Origin: UBA2266 sp964406945
GTDB lineage: Bacteria > Planctomycetota > Phycisphaerae > Sedimentisphaerales > Anaerobacaceae
DNA: 24,570 bases
Assembly: GCA_964406945.1 (NCBI GenBank)
Contig: CAYOTO010000048.1
Coordinates: 1 to 24,570 of the forward strand
Reading direction: 5' to 3'
Shown: in pieces, positions 1-7,582 of the stretch
Layout: each line of letters opens with the position of its first letter
How positions within the stretch are numbered: the first letter of the stretch is position 1
Program-made: the position numbers and the translations under genes
The notes under the pieces: generated by a model
Databases searched by the model: none
The model's input: the letters and a program-made list of their open reading frames with translations, nothing else
Told to the model about the DNA's origin: nothing

Positions 1-1
1 A

Positions 2-157
2 CTAGTTCTAGTATTCGGTCCTGCCGTGGGACCAGTCTTTAGGGCTCTAACCCTGCCCAAATGGCTTCCAAAGGAGCTCGCGAAAGCTCTTATTACGGTT
101 GCTTTGGGTGGAATTCCTTTTTTGATCAAATACTTTAGGCATAGACGCAGTAAATAG
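2..157 (+). CDS. C-terminal end of an unidentified protein, cut by the window edge
   Basis: An open frame enters from the left edge and stops at TAG 155-157, giving 51 residues. The tail has a hydrophobic stretch (ITVALGGIPFLI) followed by a basic end (KYFRHRRSK), which looks like a C-terminal membrane anchor or a hydrophobic helix with positive residues after it. No family is recognisable from this much. It lies 19 bases before the next start on the same strand, so the two could be co-transcribed. Like the next gene it is more AT-rich than the rest of the window. It could also be chance reading, as only the tail is visible. Confidence 0.4.
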   Translation, partial: LVLVFGPAVGPVFRALTLPKWLPKELAKALITVALGGIPFLIKYFRHRRSK

Positions 158-176
158 CTGGGCCTATTTCATTTAT

Positions 177-734
177 ATGGCTTTTAGAAAAGCACAACGA
201 GACGATTTGCGCCTTATCTTTCAACCCTCACGAGTGCTTTTAGCTATCGTCGGGGGTTCTAGTTCCGCTTATAATGCGATCACATTATGTTTTCATACGT
301 GGTGTTCGTACTCGCCTCTTCTCTATGCGGTTCTGATTCAGAAGTCGAACTATTCGTCCAGACTATTTTCAGTCGCAGAAGAATTTGTTTTATCAGTGCC
401 GGGAACAAGACTATTGCAGCAGGTGATCTTTTGTGGTACTCACTCGGGCAGAGACTGCAACAAAATACCTGCTTGTGGCCTTCAGATGACCGAAAGTCAG
501 ACAGTAACAACCCCAAGCGTTCTCCTAGCAATGGCGAATATGGAATTGTCCGTAGACCAGACAGTCGATAGTGGTGACCACTTGATGGTGATCGGAAAAG
601 TACGGACAATAACTATTTCAGATTTAATCAATGAACGCCCTCTACTTTCAATAGGCCCGAATCCTGGGGGATATGAAGTATTATGGCGATGTGGCATTCA
701 TACGATAGGTGTCATTCCCGCGAACACAGAATAG
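177..734 (+). CDS. Flavin reductase-like (FMN-binding split-barrel) protein
   Basis: A 185-residue protein. The pattern resembles the flavin reductase-like split-barrel family: an early hydrophobic strand (RVLLAIVGG, 19-27), an Asn in AYNAITLCFHTWCS (31-44) where these proteins have the strand and loop next to the flavin, a stretch near 50-74 ending in EEFVLSVP, and a later strand DHLMVIGKVRTI (134-145). Family members bind FMN and reduce flavins or act as flavoprotein oxidoreductases; the substrate cannot be told. It has several extra Cys residues (38, 43, 86, 94, 100, 172) of unknown meaning. No good ribosome binding site precedes ATG 177. Base composition is more AT-rich than in the chaperone genes, which would fit transfer. 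Assignment is by overall pattern only. Confidence 0.6.
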   Translation: MAFRKAQRDDLRLIFQPSRVLLAIVGGSSSAYNAITLCFHTWCSYSPLLYAVLIQKSNYSSRLFSVAEEFVLSVPGTRLLQQVIFCGTHSGRDCNKIPACGLQMTESQTVTTPSVLLAMANMELSVDQTVDSGDHLMVIGKVRTITISDLINERPLLSIGPNPGGYEVLWRCGIHTIGVIPANTE

Positions 735-754
735 CCACTCAAGTTTCCCAGTGG
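735..754 (+). terminator. Weak hairpin after the flavin reductase-like gene
   Basis: CCACT (735-739) and AGTGG (750-754) can pair across a 10-base loop directly after the stop codon, and a short T-containing stretch follows. The stem is only 5 bp, so this is a weak candidate terminator. Confidence 0.2.
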
Positions 755-799
755 TTCGTTTCTATGTACCTGCGATCCTGTCAGCGCATTAATGAAATA

Positions 800-838
800 G
801 GGGAATTAAGGGTGTCCAGGGGAATTAAAGGGGGGGGG
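800..838. repeat. Direct repeat GGGGAATTAA with a 9-G run
   Basis: GGGGAATTAA occurs at 800-809 and again at 819-828, 19 bases apart start to start. The second copy runs into nine consecutive G (830-838), followed shortly by a TACTTTTTT stretch. Motifs of this style (purine-rich AATTAA blocks followed by a G run and a T run) are often seen as dispersed repeats in environmental genomes. The patch lies exactly between the AT-rich genes on the left and the RHS remnant on the right, so it may mark a recombination or insertion edge. Confidence 0.5.
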
Positions 839-875
839 TACTTTTTTCGGGCAGGTGTGACGCGATGAGGTATGA

Positions 876-1352
876 TATGGGCATGGATTTGACCGAGATT
901 ACGGCTCTGTACAGCACGGCCGTCTCAGGTATGACGAAGCGGGCAATCTCATCTACGACCGCCGGGGCTATGCCTATGAGTACGACTACGAGAACCGCCT
1001 CACGAAGATTCAGCAGGACGGCTCCGACATCGTCGAATACACCTACGACGCCCTGGGCCGTCGCATGGAAAAGAAAGACCACGTAACCAGCGCCAATACA
1101 AGGCGGTACTTCTACAGCAAGGACTGGCAGGTCCTGGATGAATACAGCGGCGACGCTGCGCCGGCACTTGAGAACAGGTTTGTCTACGGCAACTACATCG
1201 ACGAAGTCCTTCTAAGCTGGATAGGAGCACCCATGCACTGGAGATATCACGTGCACGATCATCTCTACAGCACTGTCGCCCAGGTGGATGCATCGTCAGC
1301 CGTTACCGAACGCTACGAATACGACGCCTACGGAAACCCGCGCATGACTTGA
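876..1352 (+). pseudogene. RHS/YD-repeat protein remnant
   Basis: An open frame with no proper start codon runs from 876 to the TGA at 1350-1352. It carries the characteristic YD repeats of RHS proteins: YDEAGNLIYDRRGYAYEYD near its start, then YEYDAYGN near the end, with TYDALGRRMEK between. Full RHS proteins are very large, secreted or surface polymorphic toxin carriers whose repeats form a cocoon-like beta shell. Only about 158 residues survive here. The frame closes upstream at a TGA (873-875), and the repeat block ends abruptly at GNPRMT. There is no signal peptide, core hyperconserved region or toxin tip, so this is a decayed fragment rather than a working gene. Confidence 0.75.
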
Positions 1353-1378
1353 CTGCCAGTCCACCGACGAAATACGAA

Positions 1379-1557
1379 CTAAGGCCTTCCGTCGGGGAAG
1401 TACTCGTCTATGATATCCTGCACCACCTGCCGGATCTCCGCGGCCGTCTGCTCGTCGTACTGCTCCCACCGCCTCGCATGCTGACCGGACAGACCGGAAC
1501 CGATGCCGCCAGAATAACCATAATAACAGCAAAAAATCTCCCGGTGCTCATCATCAT
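1379..1557 (-). pseudogene. Frameshifted small exported protein
   Basis: On the minus strand, starting at the triple Met codon at 1557, the frame reads a clear signal peptide (MMMSTGRFFAVIMVILAASV) and then turns into low-quality Arg/Ser/Gly-rich sequence. In the neighbouring frame the second half reads as a natural acidic helical segment (EQYDEQTAAEIRQVVQDII) and ends at a stop at 1379-1381. A single frameshift around 1460-1480 would join the two into a protein of about 60 residues. It begins 21 bases after the stop of the glycosidase gene on the same strand, so it was probably the second gene of that unit. Function unknown. A sequencing error is an alternative explanation to true decay. Confidence 0.5.
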
Positions 1558-1578
1558 GCAGTCTAAAATCGTTCCGAG

Positions 1579-2970
1579 CTAAATTGCTTTCTTGCCTTCC
1601 TCACGAAGCTCCACCCTGTGGTTTTTTGTAAGTCCGTCCAGCATCATCGTCACCAGCGTACAGCTCATGCAGTAATCCCGCACGCCGAGAGGTTTGCCCG
1701 ATACCGAATCGTAATGTTCGCTGATCCCGTTCTCGATAGCGTTCGCGATTGTCTTATCCGCTATTTCGGCCGCAAGTTCCTTATACCCATAATCGGCCAG
1801 ACCGCTCGCTATCTGGTAGTTCGTCGGCGGCCACACGTCCCCGCGCCAGAAACGGTTCGACTTCCATCGCGGATCCGTTCTCTCCACGGTCGGCACCGGA
1901 AGCGGCGTCTGCCACGCGGGTGTGCAGAGAACTTCCGCCATGCGCGCAGCCATCGCCTCCGTCGCAACACCGGCCGTCAGCGGCAGCCAACTGCTGATTG
2001 TCCCCACCCGGATATTCTCCATCGTATCACGCTTCACCGACAAAAACACCCCCGCCTCCTCATCCCACATGTGTTCACGCATCGCCCGCACCGCCCTGTC
2101 GATCCGTCGCCTGCGCCGGGCCGCCATCTGCTTGTCGCCGACGGTCTCCGCCAGCCGCACAAGACTGCGCTCGCCCATAATCAGATATGACGTATTGCCC
2201 GTCACATAAATATCTCCGTACCAGGCCCCCTCCTGCGGCCCTTCGCGCGACGGATGCTTCGTCAGGCCAAGCTCGTCCATATTGCATTCGTAATCGAAAG
2301 TCTCCCACCGCGCATGCTGCACCTTCCCGCTGTACGAGCCGACGGTTACCATCCCGACATTGTTCACATCCCGCTCGCGCCAGAACCACTCATGAAACCG
2401 CTCCAGCCGATCCAAACACTGCTCGAGCAGCTCACGGTCTCTGTTTCGCCGGTAGACGCGTTCCACTCCCCACGCCAGAATTGGAATTTGCGAAAACTGG
2501 CGCACCTCCTGCGGCTCGGTCTTGATCGCGACCGTAACCATGTCATGCGCGTACTCCGGCATCTGCGCATTCCACCGATCCTGAAAATCCCAATAGTTCT
2601 GAAAAATCTCGCGAATCAGTCCATTCTTGTCCGGCAGAATACTCAGCAGATCGACTACGAACATCGTATCCCATATCCACTGCCCCAGGTAATAAGGCCC
2701 TCCCGGCCGAATCCAGCGGTGCTTCAACGGCGGCGTCGGCTCCTGAATCTTCGCCAGAATGCACTTCTCGAAAACACGCTCCGTCAAAGCCATGACATCC
2801 GCATCTTCCGATGAGAAAAGCCGCCGAACGGCCTCCTTCTCGCTCTGTGCTCCGAAACACGCCTTCCCAAAAAGCCGCCCCAGCACCCCGCCACCAAGCG
2901 CCGCTGATCCCGCCGACCTCAGAAAATCCCTCCGCCAGACCCGTTCGTCCTCGCATCTCGATTTTTTCAT
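1579..2970 (-). CDS. Tat-exported (alpha/alpha)6-barrel glycoside hydrolase, GH63/GH37-like
   Basis: A 463-residue protein. The N-terminus has a twin-arginine signal (RRDFLRSAGSAALGG, 13-27), so it should be exported folded. The remainder resembles the GH63/GH37-type barrel family that includes mannosylglycerate hydrolases and bacterial trehalase-like enzymes. Landmarks are GQWIWDTMF (96-104), with an Asp where these families place an active-site residue, RGDVWPPTNYQ (376-386), typical of the GH63 C-terminal barrel, and SEHYDSVSG (417-425), whose Glu418 matches the usual catalytic-base position. These residue roles are inferred from family resemblance. The substrate cannot be predicted: alpha-glucosides, alpha-mannosides and others are all possible. 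No strong ribosome binding site is seen before the ATG at 2970. A frameshifted exported protein follows 21 bases downstream. Confidence 0.75.
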   Translation of the reverse strand: MKKSRCEDERVWRRDFLRSAGSAALGGGVLGRLFGKACFGAQSEKEAVRRLFSSEDADVMALTERVFEKCILAKIQEPTPPLKHRWIRPGGPYYLGQWIWDTMFVVDLLSILPDKNGLIREIFQNYWDFQDRWNAQMPEYAHDMVTVAIKTEPQEVRQFSQIPILAWGVERVYRRNRDRELLEQCLDRLERFHEWFWRERDVNNVGMVTVGSYSGKVQHARWETFDYECNMDELGLTKHPSREGPQEGAWYGDIYVTGNTSYLIMGERSLVRLAETVGDKQMAARRRRRIDRAVRAMREHMWDEEAGVFLSVKRDTMENIRVGTISSWLPLTAGVATEAMAARMAEVLCTPAWQTPLPVPTVERTDPRWKSNRFWRGDVWPPTNYQIASGLADYGYKELAAEIADKTIANAIENGISEHYDSVSGKPLGVRDYCMSCTLVTMMLDGLTKNHRVELREEGKKAI

Positions 2971-3174
2971 ATGGGCACCATTCAGAAAATGTCTATAAAC
3001 AACAGATTTCTCAACCAGATGAGCTGCGTACCTGAAGCCACAGTCGTCTCTTATTAACGAACCCGGACTTTACCAAGAATCGATACCAGCTCACAAGCCC
3101 CTAATACAACAGTCTCTCGCCACATGCAACCAGCCCGGCACATCCCGCACTTGCAGTGCTGCTCGCCATGTACT

Positions 3175-3324
3175 ACTCACCTCACGACAAACCGACGAAA
3201 CTTCATCAAACTCACCGGCCTCTCCCTCGCCGGCCTGTACGCAAAGGATCTCGCCAACGAACCGGACACACAAAAACTCCTCACCCACCACCAAACTCAG
3301 ACCACCGACCCCGTGAAGTATTGA
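3175..3324 (+). pseudogene. Stub of a Tat-exported protein
   Basis: An open frame ending at TGA 3322-3324 contains a good twin-arginine signal peptide (TNRRNFIKLTGLSLAGLYA) followed by only about 26 polar residues and a stop. Planctomycete Tat proteins commonly begin in just this way and then continue for hundreds of residues, so this is probably the leftover 5' end of a larger gene. There is no ATG immediately before the RR motif; the nearest in-frame ATG is at 3124 and would add an unnatural Cys/His-rich leader. The rest of 2971-3174 shows nothing recognisable. Confidence 0.5.
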
Positions 3325-3520
3325 GAATCCTCCAAATCTTTCGAGTTAACACCTGCCATCTTGGCGTATAGCCGCAGCCGATCATGCCATAATTGGTATT
3401 CTAACAGCGGCTCCGGGGCTATTATCGCACCTACCGACCTTTTTTTGCTTTTCCCTAAACGCCTGCGAACCAATGACTTACATCAAACACGCGAAATCCG
3501 CACCCTCCGCCGGCCCTGGT

Positions 3521-3536
3521 TGGTACAGCATTTGCA
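3521..3536 (+). promoter_or_regulatory. Sigma-54 type -24/-12 promoter before groEL1
   Basis: TGGTAC-AGCAT-TTGCA matches the sigma-54 consensus TGGYAC-N5-TTGCA exactly, with the required ten bases between the GG and GC pairs. Transcription would begin near 3547, leaving a leader of about 68 bases before the groEL1 ATG. Sigma-54 promoters need an activator ATPase bound upstream; no activator gene is in the window. The 290 bases from 3325 to 3614 hold no gene, and I see no CIRCE element in them. Confidence 0.6.
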
Positions 3537-3557
3537 CGGAGACTAACCGGTCAAAGT

Positions 3558-3574
3558 GTAAACAGACGGTTTAC
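3558..3574 (+). promoter_or_regulatory. Inverted repeat in the groEL1 leader
   Basis: GTAAAC (3558-3563) and GTTTAC (3569-3574) are perfect inverted copies separated by AGACG. The element lies just past the predicted sigma-54 start point, where a repressor operator or a small leader hairpin would sit. It does not match the CIRCE consensus bound by HrcA. No binding protein can be named. Confidence 0.35.
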
Positions 3575-3614
3575 CTGTAATCAATTGCAGACTTATAGAA
3601 GGAGGCAACAAATT

Positions 3615-5282
3615 ATGGCAGTTAAGAACCTCGCATTTGAAGCTGATGCAAGAGCGAAACTGCTGGCGGGCGTGGAAAAGCTCGCCTCGGCGGTAAAACC
3701 AACGCTCGGACCCAGAGGCCGAAATGCAATCATCGACAAGAGCTGGGGCGGACCCACGGTAACCAAGGATGGCGTTACCGTAGCCGAGGAAGTCGATCTG
3801 CTCGACAAAGATGAGAATATGGGCGCCAAGCTGGTAAAAGAGGCCGCAAGTAAGACCTCGAAGATCGCCGGCGACGGCACCACGACGGCAACCGTGCTTA
3901 CCGAAGCAATCTTCCGCGAGGCTTTCCGTAACCTGGCAGCCGGGGCCGACGCGATGTCGCTGGCTCGCGGCATGAACAAGGCCTCGATGGCCGTAACGGA
4001 CAAACTCGCAAGCCTGGCCAGACCCGTCGACATCGCCAAAACCAGCGATATTGTCAACATCGCGGCCATCAGCGCCAACAACGACCAGCAAATCGGCAAA
4101 ACAATGGCCGATGCATTCCAGAGAGTCGGAAAAGACGGAGTCATCACGGTCGAAGAAGGCAAAAGCTTCGAGACGACCGTCGATTTCGTCGAGGGCATGC
4201 AGTTCGACCGCGGCTATCTCTCGCCGCACTTCGTAACCGACCAGGAAAACATGACGTGCGAACTGGACAAGCCCTACATCCTGGTCTACGAAGAGAAGAT
4301 CAGCAACGTAGGAAAGCTGGTTCCGCTGCTTGAGAAGGTCGCCGAGACCAAGAAACCGCTGCTAATCATCGCCGAGGACGTGGAAAGCGAAGCACTCGCC
4401 ACGCTGGTTGTCAACAAATTGCGGGGCATTCTGCAGGTCGCTGCCGTCAAGGCCCCCGGCTACGGGGACAGAAGAAAGGCCATGCTCGAGGATATCGCGG
4501 TGCTCAGCGGCGCTCAGCCCATTTTCAAGGATTTGGGCATTCAGCTCGACAACATCGAACTCGACCAGCTCGGCCGAGTCAAGAAAGCCACCATCGACAA
4601 CGACAATACCGTCCTGGTCGAAGGCGCCGGCAGTTCGGAGGCAATCAGCGGCAGGATCAAGCAGATTCAGTCCGAGATCGAAATAACCACCAGCGATTAC
4701 GATCGCGAGAAGCTGCAGGAGCGTCTGGCCAAACTCACCGGCGGAGTTGCACAGATCAACGTCGGAGCCGCCAGCGAGGCCGAGATGAAAGAGAAGAAGG
4801 CCAGAATCGAAGACGCGCTGCACGCCACACGAGCCGCAATAGAAGAAGGCATCGTTGCCGGCGGCGGCGTGGCACTGATTCGCTGCCTGGACGCACTCGA
4901 CAAGATCAAGGCTACCGGCGACGAGAAGATCGGCGTCAACATCCTTCGCCAAGCCCTTTCGCGGCCTTGTTACACCATCGCACAGAACGCGGGCACAGCG
5001 GCCAGCCTTATCGTCAACAAGGTGGTCGAGGGCAAGGACGCATTCGGCTACAACGCCGCCAGCGACAAGTTCGAAGACCTGATTGAAGCCGGTGTTATCG
5101 ACCCGGCGAAGGTCACCAGAATCGCCCTGCAGAGCGCGGTCAGCATTGCGGCCCTTCTGCTTACAACGGACTGCCTGGTCACCGAGAAGCCTGAAGACAA
5201 ACCTGAAGCACCGGCCGGCGGCCCCGATATGGGCGGCATGGGCGGTATGGGTGGCATGGGCGGCATGGGCGGCATGATGTAA
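3615..5282 (+). CDS. groEL: Chaperonin GroEL (copy 1, GGM-tailed)
   Basis: A 555-residue 60-kDa chaperonin subunit of the double-ring ATP-driven folding machine of the cytoplasm. It has the ATP-binding motif GDGTTT (86-91), the N-terminal signature TLGPRGRNAII (30-40), the AGGGVAL region of the C-terminal equatorial domain, and the classic C-terminal tail of Gly-Gly-Met repeats ending GGMM. ATG 3615 is chosen because AAGGAGG (3599-3605) lies nine bases ahead; an in-frame ATG at 3585 would add ten non-family residues. A sigma-54-like promoter sits about 80 bases upstream. Length and motifs are all canonical. Its partner groES is not adjacent: a fucosidase gene intervenes. Confidence 0.97.
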   Translation: MAVKNLAFEADARAKLLAGVEKLASAVKPTLGPRGRNAIIDKSWGGPTVTKDGVTVAEEVDLLDKDENMGAKLVKEAASKTSKIAGDGTTTATVLTEAIFREAFRNLAAGADAMSLARGMNKASMAVTDKLASLARPVDIAKTSDIVNIAAISANNDQQIGKTMADAFQRVGKDGVITVEEGKSFETTVDFVEGMQFDRGYLSPHFVTDQENMTCELDKPYILVYEEKISNVGKLVPLLEKVAETKKPLLIIAEDVESEALATLVVNKLRGILQVAAVKAPGYGDRRKAMLEDIAVLSGAQPIFKDLGIQLDNIELDQLGRVKKATIDNDNTVLVEGAGSSEAISGRIKQIQSEIEITTSDYDREKLQERLAKLTGGVAQINVGAASEAEMKEKKARIEDALHATRAAIEEGIVAGGGVALIRCLDALDKIKATGDEKIGVNILRQALSRPCYTIAQNAGTAASLIVNKVVEGKDAFGYNAASDKFEDLIEAGVIDPAKVTRIALQSAVSIAALLLTTDCLVTEKPEDKPEAPAGGPDMGGMGGMGGMGGMGGMM

Positions 5283-5340
5283 GCCCTCAACCCGTACCGG
5301 CGCATGCAGTGCCAGTGTGAACCACAATAAGGAGATTAAG

Positions 5341-7161
5341 ATGATTAACACAGAGAGCAACTCGGCCAATCGCATCAATGCGGGCGGACTGCTTACGATT
5401 GCGGCGGCACTTACAGTGCTGCTGAGCACAATCGTTTCGGTTGCTCCGGCGGCCGATCAGCTCGGCAAGGACGAGCGGATGCAGTGGTGGCGGGACGCAC
5501 GTTTCGGCATGTTCATCCACTGGGGCCTGTATTCCGTTCCCGCCGGGACCTACAAGGGCAAGCGGATCGGCGGAATCGGCGAGTGGATCATGGAGCGGGC
5601 GGATATTCCGATCTCAGAGTACGAGAAGTTCGCCGACCAGTTCAATCCGACGAAGTTCGACGCCGACGAGTGGGTCAGAATCGCCAAAGACGCCGGAATG
5701 AAGTACATGGTCATCACCAGCAAGCATCACGACGGCTTCTGCCTGTGGGATTCTAAGGTCACCGAGTGGGACATTATGGACGCCAGTCCGTACGACCGCG
5801 ATATTCTCAAGCAGCTTTCGGATGCGTGCAAGAAGCACGGGGTAAAGATGTGCTTCTATTATTCGATCATGGACTGGCATCATCCGAACGCCCAGGCGCC
5901 GTTTTATCCCACGTACAACAACGGCGGCATGAGCAATCCGGATTTCGACAAGTACGTCGAAAACTATATGAAGCCTCAGCTCAAGGAACTCATCACAAAT
6001 TACGGTCCTCTCGGGGTACTGTGGTTCGACGGTGAGTGGATCAAGGACTGGACCGAAGACCAGGGTGAGGAGCTTTACAACTGGCTTCTGGAACTTCAGC
6101 CGGACCTGATCATCAACAACAGAGTAGGCAAGGGTCGCAAGGGCATGCAGGGAACGACCAAAGAAGGCGCCTTCGCCGGCGACTTCGGCACGCCCGAGCA
6201 ACAGATTCCTGCAACGGGTCTTCCGGGCGTGGACTGGGAAACCTGCATGACCATGAACGACACCTGGGGCTACAAGAGCTACGACGACAACTGGAAGAGC
6301 ACCGAAGATCTGCTTCGCAAGCTGGCGGATATCGCCAGCAAAGGCGGCAACTTCCTGCTCAACGTCGGGCCCACCTCCAAAGGTCTTATCCCGCAGCCGA
6401 GCGTCGAGAGACTCGCGGCCATGGGCGACTGGATGGACAAGAATGGCGAAAGCATTTACGCTACGAAAGCCAGTCCTCTGGGCAAGCTGCCATGGGGCCG
6501 TTGCACCGCCAAGAAAGGCAAGCTGTATCTGCACGTTTTCGACTGGCCCAAAGATGGCAAACTCGTCGTCGAGCAGTTGAAGAACAAGGTTAATAAGGCG
6601 TACCTGCTGGCAAGCGGCAGAGCCTTGGACGTGAGCAAAGACGGTGTGGCCACTACGGTTATATCGGTGCCCAAATCCGCTCCGGACCCTGTCAACACGG
6701 TCGTCGTGCTCGATATCGTGGGCGAGCCGCAGGTTCTGGATATTCAAGCCGCCCAGGCCAACGACGGAACCGTTACGATGAGAGCGGCCAATGCCAGGAT
6801 TAAAGGCAATACCGCCAAATATGAGTCCGGCGGCGGCAAGGACAATATCGGCTTCTGGACCAAGGCCGACGATTACGTAAGCTGGAACTTTGTCGTGGAT
6901 AAGCCCGGCGTTTTCAATGTGAGGATAACTTACGCCTGCAGCGGCTCGGGCGGAACCGAGTACGTCGTCAGCGTGGGCCGCAAAGATGTAGCGGCAAAGG
7001 TCTCAGGCACCGGCGGCTGGACGAACTTTACGGCCGAAACAATCGGCTCGGTCAGACTTGTCGAGGCCGGTGAATATACGCTCAAGGTCGTACCCAAGAA
7101 GCTGGTCGGCGGCAGCGTAATGAATCTTAAGAGTGTAAAACTGGTTCCGATGATGCGTTAG
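5341..7161 (+). CDS. Exported alpha-L-fucosidase, GH29, with a C-terminal carbohydrate-binding-like domain
   Basis: A 606-residue enzyme that should release L-fucose from glycans by the retaining GH29 mechanism. It starts with a signal peptide (hydrophobic about 15-38, ending SVAPAADQ), so it acts outside the cytoplasm. GH29 landmarks are WWRDARFGMFIHWGLYS (49-65), ITSKHHDGF (125-133) and LGVLWFDGEW (224-233), where Asp230 is the expected nucleophile. Residues from about 475 to 606 form a separate beta-rich domain resembling CBM6/35-like or DUF5077-like modules. ATG 5341 is chosen for AAGGAG (5329-5334) six bases ahead; an upstream in-frame ATG lacks this. The gene begins 58 bases after groEL1 and ends 68 bases before groES with no visible terminator on either side, so it is probably co-transcribed with chaperonins, an unusual setting for an exported glycosidase. 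Confidence 0.93.
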   Translation: MINTESNSANRINAGGLLTIAAALTVLLSTIVSVAPAADQLGKDERMQWWRDARFGMFIHWGLYSVPAGTYKGKRIGGIGEWIMERADIPISEYEKFADQFNPTKFDADEWVRIAKDAGMKYMVITSKHHDGFCLWDSKVTEWDIMDASPYDRDILKQLSDACKKHGVKMCFYYSIMDWHHPNAQAPFYPTYNNGGMSNPDFDKYVENYMKPQLKELITNYGPLGVLWFDGEWIKDWTEDQGEELYNWLLELQPDLIINNRVGKGRKGMQGTTKEGAFAGDFGTPEQQIPATGLPGVDWETCMTMNDTWGYKSYDDNWKSTEDLLRKLADIASKGGNFLLNVGPTSKGLIPQPSVERLAAMGDWMDKNGESIYATKASPLGKLPWGRCTAKKGKLYLHVFDWPKDGKLVVEQLKNKVNKAYLLASGRALDVSKDGVATTVISVPKSAPDPVNTVVVLDIVGEPQVLDIQAAQANDGTVTMRAANARIKGNTAKYESGGGKDNIGFWTKADDYVSWNFVVDKPGVFNVRITYACSGSGGTEYVVSVGRKDVAAKVSGTGGWTNFTAETIGSVRLVEAGEYTLKVVPKKLVGGSVMNLKSVKLVPMMR

Positions 7162-7229
7162 CAGCGGAACCGAGGTGGGAAATATAAAACGAATTTAGAC
7201 GTAAGTCGAATATAAACAAGGAGTTGGAT

Positions 7230-7517
7230 ATGAAGCTGAAACCTTTGGATGACAGAGTCGTGGTGAAACAATCGGAAGCCGAGGAAAAGACCTCCGGCGG
7301 GATCATTCTTCCGGATGCGGCAAAAGAGAAGCCGCAGATCGGCAAGGTAGTTGCCGTGGGTCCGGGCAAACTGCAGGACAACGGCGAGCGAAGCCCGATG
7401 GGCGTCAAGGAAGGAGATGAGGTCATCTACGGTAAGTACAGCGGCAGTGAGGTCGAGGTTGACGGCGAGAAGTACGTCATTATCAGCGAAAGCGGAATCC
7501 TCGGCATACTGGAATAA
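7230..7517 (+). CDS. groES: Co-chaperonin GroES
   Basis: A 95-residue protein that forms the heptameric lid on GroEL. It shows the family N-terminus KLKPLDDRVVVK, the mobile-loop region with SGGIILPD (about residues 21-28), GKVVAVGPG, and the C-terminal strand EKYVIISESGILGIL. ATG 7230 follows AAGGAG (7218-7223) at six bases; an in-frame TTG at 7224 is too close to that site. It is followed 65 bases later by the second groEL, so the classical groES-groEL order is present for copy 2. Confidence 0.96.
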   Translation: MKLKPLDDRVVVKQSEAEEKTSGGIILPDAAKEKPQIGKVVAVGPGKLQDNGERSPMGVKEGDEVIYGKYSGSEVEVDGEKYVIISESGILGILE

Positions 7518-7582
7518 CAAAACGCTTCCAAAGGCAAAAGGATACGGCAAACTAAACTTGCGATAGTAAAGAGGTAATACCC

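Noticed and set aside
800..1000. CRISPR array suggested by the repeated GGGGAATTAA
   Set aside because: Only two short copies with a 9-base gap and no array or cas genes.
3325..3614. CIRCE element for HrcA before groEL1
   Set aside because: No copy of TTAGCACTC-N9-GAGTGCTAA or a near match; the only inverted repeat has another sequence.
4362..5429. A 355-codon minus-strand frame opposite groEL1
   Set aside because: Same cause: an antisense shadow of the coding bias, including the Gly-Met repeats read backwards as Ala-His repeats.
5614..6747. A 377-codon minus-strand frame opposite the fucosidase
   Set aside because: Antisense shadow; no start signal and no recognisable protein.
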